This document shows, one piece after another, positions 7,853-17,200 of a stretch of 48,779 bases of DNA. The DNA is taken from contig JAJFGK010000097.1 in the NCBI GenBank assembly GCA_021776195.1, forward strand, positions 1-48,779, given 5' to 3'. The position numbers were made by a program, and so were the translations under genes. The notes under the pieces are model-generated. The model ran no database searches, was not told the DNA's origin, and saw only the letters and a program-made list of their open reading frames with translations. This DNA comes from Kiloniellaceae bacterium. Its GTDB lineage: Bacteria > Pseudomonadota > Alphaproteobacteria > Kiloniellales > Kiloniellaceae. Each line of letters opens with the position of its first letter. The first letter of the stretch is position 1.

Positions 7853-8998
7853 ATGAGCAGCGCGATGCGCGACGACGAGCGGCCTCCTATCAATCCCGGC
7901 GATCTGGCGATCCCCGAGGAGCCCCTGCCGGTCTCGGTCCTGACCGGCTTTCTGGGCAGCGGCAAGACCACACTGCTGCGCCACCTCCTGGCCCACCCGG
8001 CGATGGAGGAGACGGCGGTGATCGTCAACGAGTTCGGCGAAATCGGGCTCGATCACCTGCTGGTCGAGAAGATCGACGAGGACGCCGTGCTGCTGAACAG
8101 CGGCTGCCTCTGCTGCACCGTGCGCGGCGATCTGGTGGAGTCCCTGCGCGATCTCTTCAAGCGCCGGGTCAAGCGCGAGGTGCCGCCCTTCAAGCGTCTG
8201 GTGATCGAGACCACCGGCCTGGCCGATCCGGCGCCGATCCTGCAAACCCTGATGACCGATCCCCTGATCGCCAGCCGCTTTCGCCTCGACGGCGTGATCG
8301 CCACGGTCGACGCGGTGAACGGCAACACGACCCTCGACCGCCAGATCGAGTCCCTGAAGCAGGCCGCGGTCGCCGACCGTCTGGTGGTGACCAAGACAGA
8401 CCTGGCCGAGGCCGGCGCGCTCGCCGCCCTGCACGACCGGCTGAGAACGCTCAATCCCGCCGCCCGCCAGTACGATGTCATCGAGGGCGTCATCGCACCG
8501 GGGCTGCTGTTCAACGCCGGGCTCTACGACCCGACCAGCAAGAGCCTGGACGTCCAGCGCTGGCTGCAGGCCGAGGCCTATGAGATCCCCGGCCATGACG
8601 ATCACGGTCACCATGACCACGGCCACGACCATGGCGGCCACAACCATGGCGGCCACGACGTGAACCGGCACGACGCCTCGATCCGCGCCTTTTGCATCAC
8701 CTACGACCAACCGCTCGACTGGGACCGCTTCAATTCCTGGATCGAGATGCTGATCACGCTCTACGGTTCGGGCCTGCTGCGCATCAAAGGTCTGCTGAAC
8801 ATCAAGGAAATCGACCAGCCCCTGGTCATTCACGGGGTCCAGCATGTCTTTCATCCGCCGGTCCAGCTCGAGGCCTGGCCCGACGCCGACCGCCGCTCGC
8901 GCATCGTCTTCATCACCCGCGACCTGGACGAAGCGATGTTCGGCCACACCCTGAAGGCCTTCAACGAGGACTCCGCGGCGCCCCTCACGATGAATTGA
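7853..8998 (+). CDS. CobW/COG0523 family metal-chaperone GTPase
   Basis: 381 aa, a G3E-family P-loop GTPase. Walker A is GFLGSGKTT (about residue 30), the signature metal site GCLCC is near residue 82, the TKTD guanine-specificity motif follows, and a CobW C-terminal domain covers about 275-375. Between the domains lies a His/Asp-rich stretch of about 25 residues with repeated HDHG and GGHN units (about 245-268), a typical metal-sensing or metal-storage insertion. Relatives deliver Zn, Co or Fe to client enzymes. Placement 9 nt after ctaA and before an OsmC gene suggests metal or redox homeostasis, but the metal and client are not deducible. Two in-frame starts are possible; the ATG at 7853 is used. 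Confidence 0.93.
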   Translation: MSSAMRDDERPPINPGDLAIPEEPLPVSVLTGFLGSGKTTLLRHLLAHPAMEETAVIVNEFGEIGLDHLLVEKIDEDAVLLNSGCLCCTVRGDLVESLRDLFKRRVKREVPPFKRLVIETTGLADPAPILQTLMTDPLIASRFRLDGVIATVDAVNGNTTLDRQIESLKQAAVADRLVVTKTDLAEAGALAALHDRLRTLNPAARQYDVIEGVIAPGLLFNAGLYDPTSKSLDVQRWLQAEAYEIPGHDDHGHHDHGHDHGGHNHGGHDVNRHDASIRAFCITYDQPLDWDRFNSWIEMLITLYGSGLLRIKGLLNIKEIDQPLVIHGVQHVFHPPVQLEAWPDADRRSRIVFITRDLDEAMFGHTLKAFNEDSAAPLTMN

Positions 8999-9058
8999 GT
9001 CGCGGCCCGGGACAGGGTCGCTAGGTTGAGGGCGACACTGAAACAAGGATCATGCCGC

Positions 9059-9568
9059 ATGAAAGCCGACGAGCTCCGCGACCTCCAGGCCCCTCTCAAG
9101 TCTGCCTACCGCGACGCGCCCGAAACCGCGGTCGTCACCCTTTCGGCTCAAGGCGACGTCGGCGGCGAAGGCCTGGCCTGCCGGGTCGATACCGGCCGCG
9201 CCCTGGTCGAGGCCGGACTGCACCCGGCGACCGGCGGCTCCGGCCTCCAGGCCTGTTCCGGCGACATGCTGCTGGAGGCCCTGGTGGCCTGCGCCGGGGT
9301 CACCCTGAAAGCCGTGGCCACGGCGCTGGAGATACCCATTTCCGGCGGCACCGTGCGGGCCGAGGGCGACCTCGACTTCAAGGGCACCCTGGGGGTCGAT
9401 CGCGAGGCCCCGGTCGGCTTTCGCGATATCCGCCTGTCCTTCGATCTCGAGAGCGAGGCCAGCGAAGAGCAGCTCGCGATCCTGCAGAAGCTGACCGAGC
9501 GCTATTGCGTGGTCTACCAGACCATCAAGGCCGCCCCGCCAGTCGCCGTGGAAATGACAGCGGGCTAG
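9059..9568 (+). CDS. OsmC-like protein (stand-alone)
   Basis: 169 aa, OsmC/Ohr superfamily. The central helix carries the conserved reactive cysteine in LVACAGVTLKAVA (about residue 80), and the second cysteine is in ERYCVVYQTI near the C-terminus, the two-cysteine arrangement used for peroxide or organic hydroperoxide reduction. The N-terminal beta-sheet half is present. The start is set at the ATG with AAGGAT 9 nt upstream; an upstream in-frame GTG/TTG-type extension has no support. It follows the CobW gene by 60 nt and may share the ctaA transcript. It converges with an OsmC-GNAT fusion gene, so two OsmC domains of different lineages face each other. Confidence 0.88.
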   Translation: MKADELRDLQAPLKSAYRDAPETAVVTLSAQGDVGGEGLACRVDTGRALVEAGLHPATGGSGLQACSGDMLLEALVACAGVTLKAVATALEIPISGGTVRAEGDLDFKGTLGVDREAPVGFRDIRLSFDLESEASEEQLAILQKLTERYCVVYQTIKAAPPVAVEMTAG

Positions 9569-9589
9569 GTCCTGTTGACAAATCGCGGT

Positions 9590-9665
9590 CATCCCGGACG
9601 CGACATTTCTCCAAATCTTCGAGGCTTTAGACTAGCAGATTTGGGCCGAACCGGGTTCCGGAACG
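9590..9665. terminator. Hairpin region between convergent OsmC genes
   Basis: CCAAATCT (9611-9618) pairs perfectly with AGATTTGG (9637-9644), inside a larger imperfect dyad running from ATCCCGGA (9591-9598) to the CCGGGTTCCGG stretch (9651-9661). The left edge GTCATCCCGG matches the edge of the REP-like family seen elsewhere in the window, so this may be a decayed copy now acting as a bidirectional terminator. Confidence 0.5.
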
Positions 9666-9687
9666 ACGGTCCCTGGAAAGCAATTGT

Positions 9688-10818
9688 CTACAGACCCTGG
9701 ACCTGGTCCTCGTCGAGCGTCTTGACCATCAAAATGGCATCGCCGTCCCGGTAGTGCAGGCTGGGATGGGGCACCAGCGGCCGGCGCAGGGTGGCGCGGT
9801 AGCCTTGGCGCTCGTAGAGCCTGAGCGCATCGGCATTTCGTTCGAAACAGATCAGACTGAGCCGCGGCAGACCGAGGGTCTGGGCCCAGGCCTCGGCCAT
9901 CTGCAGCAGCATCGTCCCGAGACCCTGGCCGCGCAGCGCCGGATCGATGGCCAGGCCGGAGATGTAGAGGCTGCCGGGGTCTTCCAGTTCGGCGTAGGGC
10001 CGCAGCACCGGATCGGTTTCTTCCTCGGTCTCGCCTGATACTTCGATGGGAAAGCAGTGCATCATGCCGACGACCGCGCCGTCGCGCTCGACCACCTGAC
10101 AGTTCTCATAGGAAAAGGCGACGCCTTGGCGGGCATAGCGCGCGGCGCCGACCTGCGCGGCAGAATGGCCCGGCATCTCGATCCGGCTCCAGATGTAGTC
10201 GGCCAGGCCGTCCGAGGAGATCAGGAAGTAGCGCGCGATGGCCGCGCTATCCTCACGGACCGCCGGGCGAATTGTCGCGGATGGGCCTTGGGCAACTACC
10301 GCGATGGCCGGCGGCCGCACCGTGACCCTGCGCCGCACCGGGATCGGATTGCAGAGGTCGTAGAGCCGCGGATTGTGCTGCGCCGCGGTCTCGATCACGG
10401 CCTCGATCCGGCCGCGCGGCGCGCTGCTCTCGACCTGGATGTCCAGGAACAGCTCGGAACTGCCCGCCGGCACCAGCGCGAGACCGAGATTGCCGCGCGC
10501 CTCCAGTTGGCTCTGCACGATGACCTTGACCTCGTCGAGCGGCACCTCCAGAACCGAGGCCCAGGTCACGATGTCCATGGCAAGGCAGCTTCCCAGCGCC
10601 GCGCGCAGCAGGACGCCGGGGTCGGGTCCCCGGTCGCCGCCACCGGCGGCGCTCGGCAAATCGGCGGTCAGGCGCCAGTCGCCATCGACGATCTCGCAGG
10701 CCAGCCCCTGCCGCAGGCTGACCTCGGTCGAGCCGCCATCGTGGCCTGGGCCCGTTTCCCAAGTGAGCTGTTCCCTGGAGTCCTCGGCGATGGACTTGGG
10801 CGCGGCGGCGGTCTGCAT
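9688..10818 (-). CDS. OsmC-like domain fused to GNAT acetyltransferase
   Basis: 376 aa with two domains. Residues about 15-170 form an OsmC-like domain (beta-rich start, LRAALGSCLAMDIVTWA helix with the first cysteine, and HNPRLYDLCNPIPV with the second). Residues about 182-370 are a GNAT N-acetyltransferase with the acetyl-CoA loop GLAIDPALRGQGLGTMLL and the late ERNADALRLYERQGY segment. The join is continuous in one frame. The ATG has GGAAG 6 nt upstream. Substrates of either half are unknown; a redox-linked acetyltransferase or a bifunctional stress enzyme are inferences. It is monocistronic and faces the stand-alone OsmC gene. Confidence 0.9.
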   Translation of the reverse strand: MQTAAAPKSIAEDSREQLTWETGPGHDGGSTEVSLRQGLACEIVDGDWRLTADLPSAAGGGDRGPDPGVLLRAALGSCLAMDIVTWASVLEVPLDEVKVIVQSQLEARGNLGLALVPAGSSELFLDIQVESSAPRGRIEAVIETAAQHNPRLYDLCNPIPVRRRVTVRPPAIAVVAQGPSATIRPAVREDSAAIARYFLISSDGLADYIWSRIEMPGHSAAQVGAARYARQGVAFSYENCQVVERDGAVVGMMHCFPIEVSGETEEETDPVLRPYAELEDPGSLYISGLAIDPALRGQGLGTMLLQMAEAWAQTLGLPRLSLICFERNADALRLYERQGYRATLRRPLVPHPSLHYRDGDAILMVKTLDEDQVQGL

Positions 10819-10930
10819 GACGATCTTCCCGATTGCATGAACTCTAGAATATAGCGCCGCCGCACCGACCGTCGCCCTTCGGCATGGTGAAGCACTTCAC
10901 AGAGCGACGGGCGTGACCGCCATCTCCTCA

Positions 10931-10966
10931 AAACGCGAACGGCCCCAGAAACGCGAACGGCCCCGG
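10931..10966. repeat. 18-bp tandem repeat
   Basis: Two 18-bp units, AAACGCGAACGGCCCC plus AG or GG, at 10931-10948 and 10949-10966. The second unit supplies one arm of the terminator at 10959-10984, about 40 bp after the stop of the 791-aa gene. Confidence 0.85.
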
Positions 10967-10984
10967 AAGGTGACTCCCGGGGCC
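10959..10984 (-). terminator. Terminator hairpin for the 791-aa gene
   Basis: GGCCCCGG (10959-10966) and CCGGGGCC (10977-10984) form an 8-bp GC stem with a 10-nt loop. It starts about 20 nt past the stop codon on the minus strand, and the sequence after it is GTTCGCGTTTC, weakly T-rich. Confidence 0.55.
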
Positions 10985-11003
10985 GCCACACGGGTCGTTC
11001 GGA

Positions 11004-13379
11004 TCAGGTTTCGATCTCGATCACGAAGGCCGCGGAGTCGCCGCGGTGCTGGTGGCCGAGGTCGTCGCCGTCGGTTCGTTTGTTCCAGATACCCAAGAAG
11101 GCCGTAAAGGCACACTTCTTCCGGGTCGGATCGAGATCCGGCCGCAACATTTCCTGGAACGTGTTGGTGGCACTGCCGCCCACCGGGCCCGGGGGCGCAC
11201 CGATGTTGTTGGAGTTGGTCGGCTGCAGGGTGCCGGAGGAGAAGGCCGTCGAGCCCAAGCCGCGGCGCCAGGTGATGCCGTGATAGAGCTGGAACATCTC
11301 GTTGGGATGGTAGGCCCGGTAGCCGACACTGAAGGTCGTGTCCGGCGCGCCGCCGAAGAAGAGACATTCGGCATTAAAGACAAGGCCGGATTTGCGCAGG
11401 TCCACGATGTCGGCGAAGACATCGCGATTGTCCCACCAGAACATATGGGTCAGAGCCCCGAAGGGTACCTCATCCGTGTCGCCCGTCGCCTGGTAGCGGC
11501 GGCGATAGGTGAAGGCGGCCGTGGTCTCGGTCCCGCCAAGACCAGTGGTCGGCGTGCCGTTCGGCCGGAGCCGTTGCCCGTTCGAATCGAAAACCTCGAG
11601 CATCACCAGATGGCGCTTGTCGGGATCGTTCCAGCGCGGGTCGTTGGTGTTCAGATGGGCGTGGTACTGACCCGCGTTCCAGTCGGTGGTCGGATTGGTG
11701 TCGTAGGGGATTTCGTAGAGGAAGTGCTGGGTGTTCGCGCCGCTGACGACACTGTTCGGCCCCAGGCCGACCGGGACGATATCGACACCGCCCGAGCCAT
11801 CGTCCACCGACTTGTTCCAGGACAGCCCGGCGTCCAGATAGTGCCGGGTGCCGACCGGGTCGCCGCTGGCGTCGGCTTCGACGACGCTGATGCGATAATA
11901 CTTCGCGCCGATGTCCTGCAGGCCCTCGCTGAACATGTAGCTGAGCTTCAGCGTACCGCCCCAGTTACGGTTGAGAGCCGCCCCGACGGCCGCGGCCGGA
12001 TTGGGCGCCGGAAAGACCAGGCCGCTGTTGTAGGCCGGGTTGGCGACGGAATCCGCGCCGTCGGCATCCGGCGTAATCAACTCCTGGGCGCCGGTATCGC
12101 CGATCAGATCGAGGTACACGAAGGCCCCGGCCGGATTCTCGCGGCAGCCGTAGGCGAAGGCGTGATAGGAGGTTAGGGTCGGGTCATCGCCGGCATGGTG
12201 CCAACGGCTGGCGGCCACACCGTTGTAGATGGTCATCATGAAGGGGCCGAAGCGTTGCTTGACGATGTAGGCGTACTCGTCGTGGCAGCCATGCCGCAGG
12301 ACCCGGGGATAGTCCTGCCAGCAGATGTTGAAACGGCCGTTGGGGCCGAGCTGGCCGGTCGCGACCTTGACCGGGGAACCGCAGGAATAGCTCCGGCAGA
12401 ACAGGTAGGGCCGCGCGTTGATGTAGGCCGGGACCTGGGCGACCGGCAGGCTGCGGAGGGCCTTGAGGTCCTGTGGCGCGCGGACCGCCATCTCATCGAG
12501 AGTACCGTCCTTGAAGAAGGCCCGCTGGGCAACCGGAACAGGGGCCGGCCCCCGCGGGTCGGATAGCGGTCCGGAGCCGGTGTCGGGAATTGGACGGGGG
12601 TCCGGGATCGGGCGGGAGTCGGGAATTGGGCGGGGATCGGGGATCGGGCCGGGCTCCGGGATGCCGCGGACGATATCCTCGAGATCGCGGATCAACTCGT
12701 CGAACCGGGGGTCCAGGACCACCCAGGGCTCGCAGCAACAGGTCCGCCGATAGACCTCGACCTGGCCGCGGCAGACGGGCGCGCAACGGAAAGGCCAGGC
12801 AATCAGGTGATCGAGCGAAGCGACCGGCGACACCCTGCTCGCCGACACCAGGGCCGTGGTCTGCGCGAGGCCGTCTGACGCCTGATCTGAAAAGACCAGT
12901 CCGCGCGCCGCGGTCGACGGCGACACGCGCCTGCGCTCGTCGGCAAGGGGACGAAGGGCGAGACGGGAGAGGTCGGCAAACCACCAGGGACTGCGGTGGC
13001 AGACCCGCACCCGGCCGGTCACGCAGCGCAGATGAATGAACCATCGATCCCAGATCGTTCGGCCCACGGTGATCACGCCCTCGTCCAGCAGTTCCTTGAA
13101 GCGCTCGGCGCGGTAGACCAGGGCGACCTCCGCCTGCTGCTCCGCGTCGGCATCCTTGGGGCCGATCTGCACGCGGTGGGTTTTCGCCAGAACCTTTTCG
13201 GGAAAGGCGAAGGTGCCGTCCTTGGCGACGTCGGCGGCGTGCAGGCATTCGCCATCGCGGCTCAATGCCATGACCGCGATCTCCGGCCGCTCCTCGGCCT
13301 TGCCCAGGCTTTCCAGATTGATAAACGGCGGCCGGTCGTCGCCTTCGCCGCGCGGTTTCTTGTTCCTAGCTTTTGCCAT
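11004..13379 (-). CDS. Unidentified 791-aa Cys-rich protein with Pro-rich linker
   Basis: 791 aa, not assigned to a named family. The start is supported by AAGGAG 6 nt upstream. The N-terminal part (about 30-130) looks like a transthyretin/carboxypeptidase-regulatory beta-sandwich. A Cys/Trp-rich zone follows (CVTGRVRVCHRSPWWF near 140, then CAPVC and RTCCCEPW near 210-230). A Pro-rich linker at about 243-266 consists of four six-residue PIPDPR-type units encoded by 18-bp repeats. The long C-terminal part (about 310-790) is Tyr/Trp/Asn/Gly-rich and beta-like. No signal peptide or membrane helix is seen. I have an impression of similar Cys-cluster proteins annotated as carboxypeptidase-regulatory-like in other Proteobacteria but cannot name a role. 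Monocistronic. Confidence 0.85.
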   Translation of the reverse strand: MAKARNKKPRGEGDDRPPFINLESLGKAEERPEIAVMALSRDGECLHAADVAKDGTFAFPEKVLAKTHRVQIGPKDADAEQQAEVALVYRAERFKELLDEGVITVGRTIWDRWFIHLRCVTGRVRVCHRSPWWFADLSRLALRPLADERRRVSPSTAARGLVFSDQASDGLAQTTALVSASRVSPVASLDHLIAWPFRCAPVCRGQVEVYRRTCCCEPWVVLDPRFDELIRDLEDIVRGIPEPGPIPDPRPIPDSRPIPDPRPIPDTGSGPLSDPRGPAPVPVAQRAFFKDGTLDEMAVRAPQDLKALRSLPVAQVPAYINARPYLFCRSYSCGSPVKVATGQLGPNGRFNICWQDYPRVLRHGCHDEYAYIVKQRFGPFMMTIYNGVAASRWHHAGDDPTLTSYHAFAYGCRENPAGAFVYLDLIGDTGAQELITPDADGADSVANPAYNSGLVFPAPNPAAAVGAALNRNWGGTLKLSYMFSEGLQDIGAKYYRISVVEADASGDPVGTRHYLDAGLSWNKSVDDGSGGVDIVPVGLGPNSVVSGANTQHFLYEIPYDTNPTTDWNAGQYHAHLNTNDPRWNDPDKRHLVMLEVFDSNGQRLRPNGTPTTGLGGTETTAAFTYRRRYQATGDTDEVPFGALTHMFWWDNRDVFADIVDLRKSGLVFNAECLFFGGAPDTTFSVGYRAYHPNEMFQLYHGITWRRGLGSTAFSSGTLQPTNSNNIGAPPGPVGGSATNTFQEMLRPDLDPTRKKCAFTAFLGIWNKRTDGDDLGHQHRGDSAAFVIEIET
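12583..12654 (-). repeat. 18-bp x4 in-frame coding repeat
   Basis: Four consecutive degenerate 18-bp units inside the 791-aa gene, each encoding a PIPD(P/S/T)R-like hexapeptide. The unit is a multiple of 3, so copy-number change would keep the frame. Confidence 0.85.
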
Positions 13380-13777
13380 TGGGTCTCTCCTTGTAAGCCT
13401 CTTGGATTGAAGACAGGTCCGCCGTGGCCGAGACGCCGAAGACGCTCAACAGGACCGCAACATGGCGAAAAGCGTCCCGCCGCGGCCGTCACTTCCTGAT
13501 CGAGACCTGGGCTTGATCGGGTTGGGCTTGATCGGGTTGGGTTTGATCAGGTCGGAGCCCGATCGCGTCCGGGTCTCATGGTTCACACGGTAAAAAAGAA
13601 TGCGTCTCGAATGCCTGAGCCGCGGGGACAGATGGATTCCTTCCACGCTCCACCTCGGGCCAAACGCAGCGTTAGGTCTGGCCTAGATGGCGAAGCTCAA
13701 TGGTGCGAGCTTCGAACTAATAAATATTCCAATAATTGAGTGTGCGTTGTGACTTCCGGCACAGCCGGCGTCGCGCA
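13380..13777. other. Intergenic region, 398 bp
   Basis: Upstream region of the 791-aa gene and downstream of the DCC gene. It contains the 15-bp repeat block at 13511-13555 and an AT-rich patch at about 13700-13745. A 66-codon minus-strand frame runs through the repeats but has no ribosome site or recognisable protein, so I do not call it. Confidence 0.6.
13511..13555. repeat. 15-bp x3 tandem repeat
   Basis: GCTTGATCGGGTTGG at 13511-13525, an identical unit at 13526-13540, and a diverged unit GTTTGATCAGGTCGG at 13541-13555. It lies about 130-175 bp upstream of the 791-aa start codon on the minus strand, where it could hold repeated operator sites. Confidence 0.85.
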
Positions 13778-14158
13778 CTAACTGTCGGCGATCTTGCCGC
13801 GCCCGAGCAGTCGCAGGGCCAGATTGCGGCAGGCCCTGAGCAGGGGGTAGAAGACGCGCGATAGGGTCGGACTGCGGAACCAGAACGCGTTCAGGCGATT
13901 GAAGAGACCGCTGGAGGTCGAGAGCAGGGCCAGCCGATTGATACAGTCGGCGCCGTGATAGACGGTGCCGTTCAGGCTCACGATCATCCCCTCGTCGAGA
14001 TCGTACCCGTCCTTCAGAGCCGCTGCGACCCTGGGATCATCCGACCGCGCATCGACGAGATCGACCGCGCCGACCGCTTCGCGCAAACGCAAAAAGCGGA
14101 CATAGCGCGTGCAAAAGGGGCACTCGCCGTCATAGATGATGAAGTTCGCCTGCATCAT
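13778..14158 (-). CDS. DCC family thiol-disulfide oxidoreductase-like protein (DUF393)
   Basis: 126 aa, DCC family, named for the DxxCxxC motif that is present here as YDGECPFCTRYV near the N-terminus. Members have a thioredoxin-like start and are predicted thiol-disulfide proteins of unknown substrate. The C-terminal third is basic and helical (LRACRNLALRLLGRGK). The start is placed at the first of two adjacent ATGs with GGTGA 7 nt upstream; a GTG at 14176 is an alternative. It begins 47 nt after the pyruvate carboxylase stop and reads the same way, so co-transcription is likely. Confidence 0.82.
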   Translation of the reverse strand: MMQANFIIYDGECPFCTRYVRFLRLREAVGAVDLVDARSDDPRVAAALKDGYDLDEGMIVSLNGTVYHGADCINRLALLSTSSGLFNRLNAFWFRSPTLSRVFYPLLRACRNLALRLLGRGKIADS

Positions 14159-14205
14159 GGCCGGGTCACCGTTCACCCCACTGCCTTGGCTTGCCGCAAG
14201 GGTAC

Positions 14206-17200
14206 CTACGCCTCGGTCTCCAGCAGCACCACCAGGTCGTGGGCCTCGACCCGGATGCCGGGCTCGATTGCGATCTCGGCCACGACGCCGTCGCGTTCGG
14301 CATAGACCGCGGTCTCCATTTTCATGGCCTCGATGGTGAAGAGCCGTTCGCCGCGCGCGACCGCCTGGCCCTTGCCGACCGCGACGCCGACGATCAGGCC
14401 CGGCATCGGCGCTCCGACCTGACCGGGATCGCTCTCGTCGGCCTTGCGGTGGGTCTTGACCCCGGCGGCGGCCTTGCGGTCGGCGACCTTGACCGCGCGG
14501 GGCTGGCCGTTGAGCTCGAAAAAGAGCGTACGCTGGCCCTCCTCGTCCGGTTCGCCGATGGCCCGGGCGTTGACCACCAGGGCCTTGCCGCGTTCGAGCT
14601 CGATGGCGAACTCGCTGCCCAGGGTCGGGCCGTAGAAGAAGACCGGGGTCGGCAGGACGGCGACGTTGCCAAAACCGCGGCGATGCTTGGCATAGTCGAG
14701 GAAGACCTCCGGGTACATCAGATAGGCGGCCAGTTCGCGGTCGCTCACATGACGGCGCAGCTTCTGTTCCAGGGTCGCGCGCGCGCCCTCCAAGTCGGTC
14801 GGCGGCAGGACCGAGCCGGGCCGCACGGTCAGCGGTTCGCGGCCCTTCAGCACCTTGCGCTGGAGCGCCTCGGGAAAGCCGCCCCAGGGCTGGCCGAGCT
14901 CGCCGCCGAAGAGCTGCACCACCGAATCGGGAAAGTTGATCTCGCGCTCCGGGTCGACGATGTCGGCGGCGCTCAGGCCGGCGCTGACCATCATCAGGGC
15001 CAGATCGCCGACTACCTTGGAGGTCGGGGTCACCTTGATGATGTCGCCAAACAGGCGGTTGACCTCCGCATAGGCCTTCTCGACCTCGGGCCAGTGCTGT
15101 TCCAGCCCCATGGCGCGGGCCTGTTCGCGCAGATTGGTGTACTGGCCGCCCGGCATGCCGTGTTCGAAGACCGTCGAGGCGCCGGCCCGCATGTCGCTCT
15201 CGAAGCCGCCGTAGGCGCGGCGCACCTGCTCCCAATAGCTGTTCAGCGCGACCAGCGCCCCGCGGTCCAGGCCGGGGTCGCGCGCATGACCTTTCAGCGC
15301 CGCCGTGACCGAGCCCAGGTTGGGTTGCGAGGTCAGGCCGCTCCAGGAATCCATCGCCAGATCGACCGCGTCGCAGCCGGCCTCAACCGCCGCCAGCACC
15401 GAGGCGGCGGCAATGCCCGAGGTATCGTGGGTGTGGAAGTGGATCGGCGCGCCGACCTCCTGGCGCAGGGCCGTGACCAGACGGCGCGCGGCCTCGGGCT
15501 TGCAAAGGCCGCCCATGTCCTTGATCGCGATGATATGGGCACCTGCGGCCTCCAGCTCCTTGGCCAGGCCGACATAGTAGGCCAGGTCGTAACGGCTCGC
15601 CGGGTCGGTCAGGTCGCCGCTGTAGCAGATCGCCGCCTCGCAGAGCTTGCCGGCCTCCAGCACCGCGTCCATGGCCAGGCGCATGTTCTCGACCCAGTTG
15701 AGACAGTCGAAGACGCGAAACAGATCGACCCCGGCATCGGCGGCCTGGGCGACGAAAAAGCGCACCTCGTTGTCGGGATAGTTCTTGTATCCGACCCCGT
15801 TGGCGCCGCGCAGCAGCATCTGCAGCAAGATGTTGGGCACCGCCTCGCTGAGCGCCGCGAGACGCTCGAAGGGGTCCTCCTTCAAGAAGCGCAGGGCAAC
15901 GTCGAAGGTCGCCCCGCCCCAGCATTCCAAGGACAGCAGCTCCGGCAGCAACCGCGCCGTGGCCGGTGCCGCCAGCAGAATATCGTGGCTGCGCAGCCTT
16001 GTTGCGATCAAGGACTGATGGGCGTCGCGGGTCGTGGTGTCGGTGATCAGGACCGGTTCCTGCGCGCGCATCCAGGCGGCGAAGCCCGCCGGGCCCAAGG
16101 CGGCCAGGCGCTGCCGGCTGCCCTCTGGCGGTGGTCCGGCGGGCAGGGACGGCAGGACGGGAGGCGTCGGGTTGAAGGGGCCGGGACGGCCCTCGACCTC
16201 GGGGTTGCCATTGACCAGCACCTCGCCGATGAAGCTCAGCAGACGGGTCGCCCGGTCGCGCCGGTGGCGCGGCTGGAACAGCCCCGGGGTCTCGTCGATG
16301 AAGCGGGTGGTGACCGCGCCGCGCTGGAAGTCGGCATGACCGATCAGGGTCTCCAGGAACCACAGATTGGTCGCCACGCCGCGGATGCGGAACTCGCGCA
16401 GCGCCCGGTCCATGCGCGCCACCGCCTCGTCGGCGCTCGGCGCCCAGGCGGTTACCTTCTCCAGCAGCGAATCGTAGAAGGGCGTGATCAGCGCGCCGGA
16501 ATAGGCGGTGCCGCCATCCAGACGGATGCCGAAGCCATTGGCCCCGCGATAGGCGGTGATCCGCCCGTAGTCGGGAATGAAGCTGTTTTCCGGGTCCTCG
16601 GTGGTGATGCGGCACTGCAAGGCGTGGCCGCGCAGCTTGATCTCCGCCTGATCCGGCACCCCGCTGGCCGCCTCGCCGATCAGGGCCCCGGCGGCAATGC
16701 GGATCTGCGCCTTGACGATATCGATCCCGGTGACTTCTTCGGTCACGGTGTGCTCGACCTGGATCCGCGGATTGACCTCGATGAAGTAGGTCTCGCCGCT
16801 GTCCACGTCCATCAGGAACTCGGCGGTACCGGCATTGCGGTAGCCCGCCGCTTCGGCCAGCCGCACCGCCAGGTCGCAGAGCCGCGCGCGGCCGGCGTCG
16901 TCCAGATAGGGCGCCGGCGCCCGCTCCACGACCTTCTGGTGGCGCCGCTGCATGGAACAGTCGCGCTCGAAGAGGTGCACCACCTTGCCGCTGGCGTCGC
17001 CGATCAGCTGGACCTCGACATGGCGTGCCCGGCGCACCAGCTTTTCCAGGAAGACCTCGTCATTGCCGAAGGCTGCCTTCGCCTCGCGCCGGGCCTGGGC
17101 CACCAGTTCGGCGAAGTCCGCCGCCTGTTCGATAACCCGCATGCCACGGCCGCCGCCGCCCCAGCTCGCCTTGGCCATGACCGGAAAGCCGATGGCCTCG

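Noticed and set aside
13511..13555. Possible CRISPR-like array
   Set aside because: Units are contiguous 15-mers without spacers and no cas genes are nearby. The same holds for the other tandem repeats.
13446..13646. Minus-strand 66-codon frame with IKPNP repeats
   Set aside because: The peptide repeat is just the 15-bp DNA repeat translated; no ribosome site or homology signal.
13778..15235. 485-codon minus-strand frame covering the DCC gene and part of pyc
   Set aside because: Only the last 126 codons make a recognisable protein; the remainder is out of frame with pyc.
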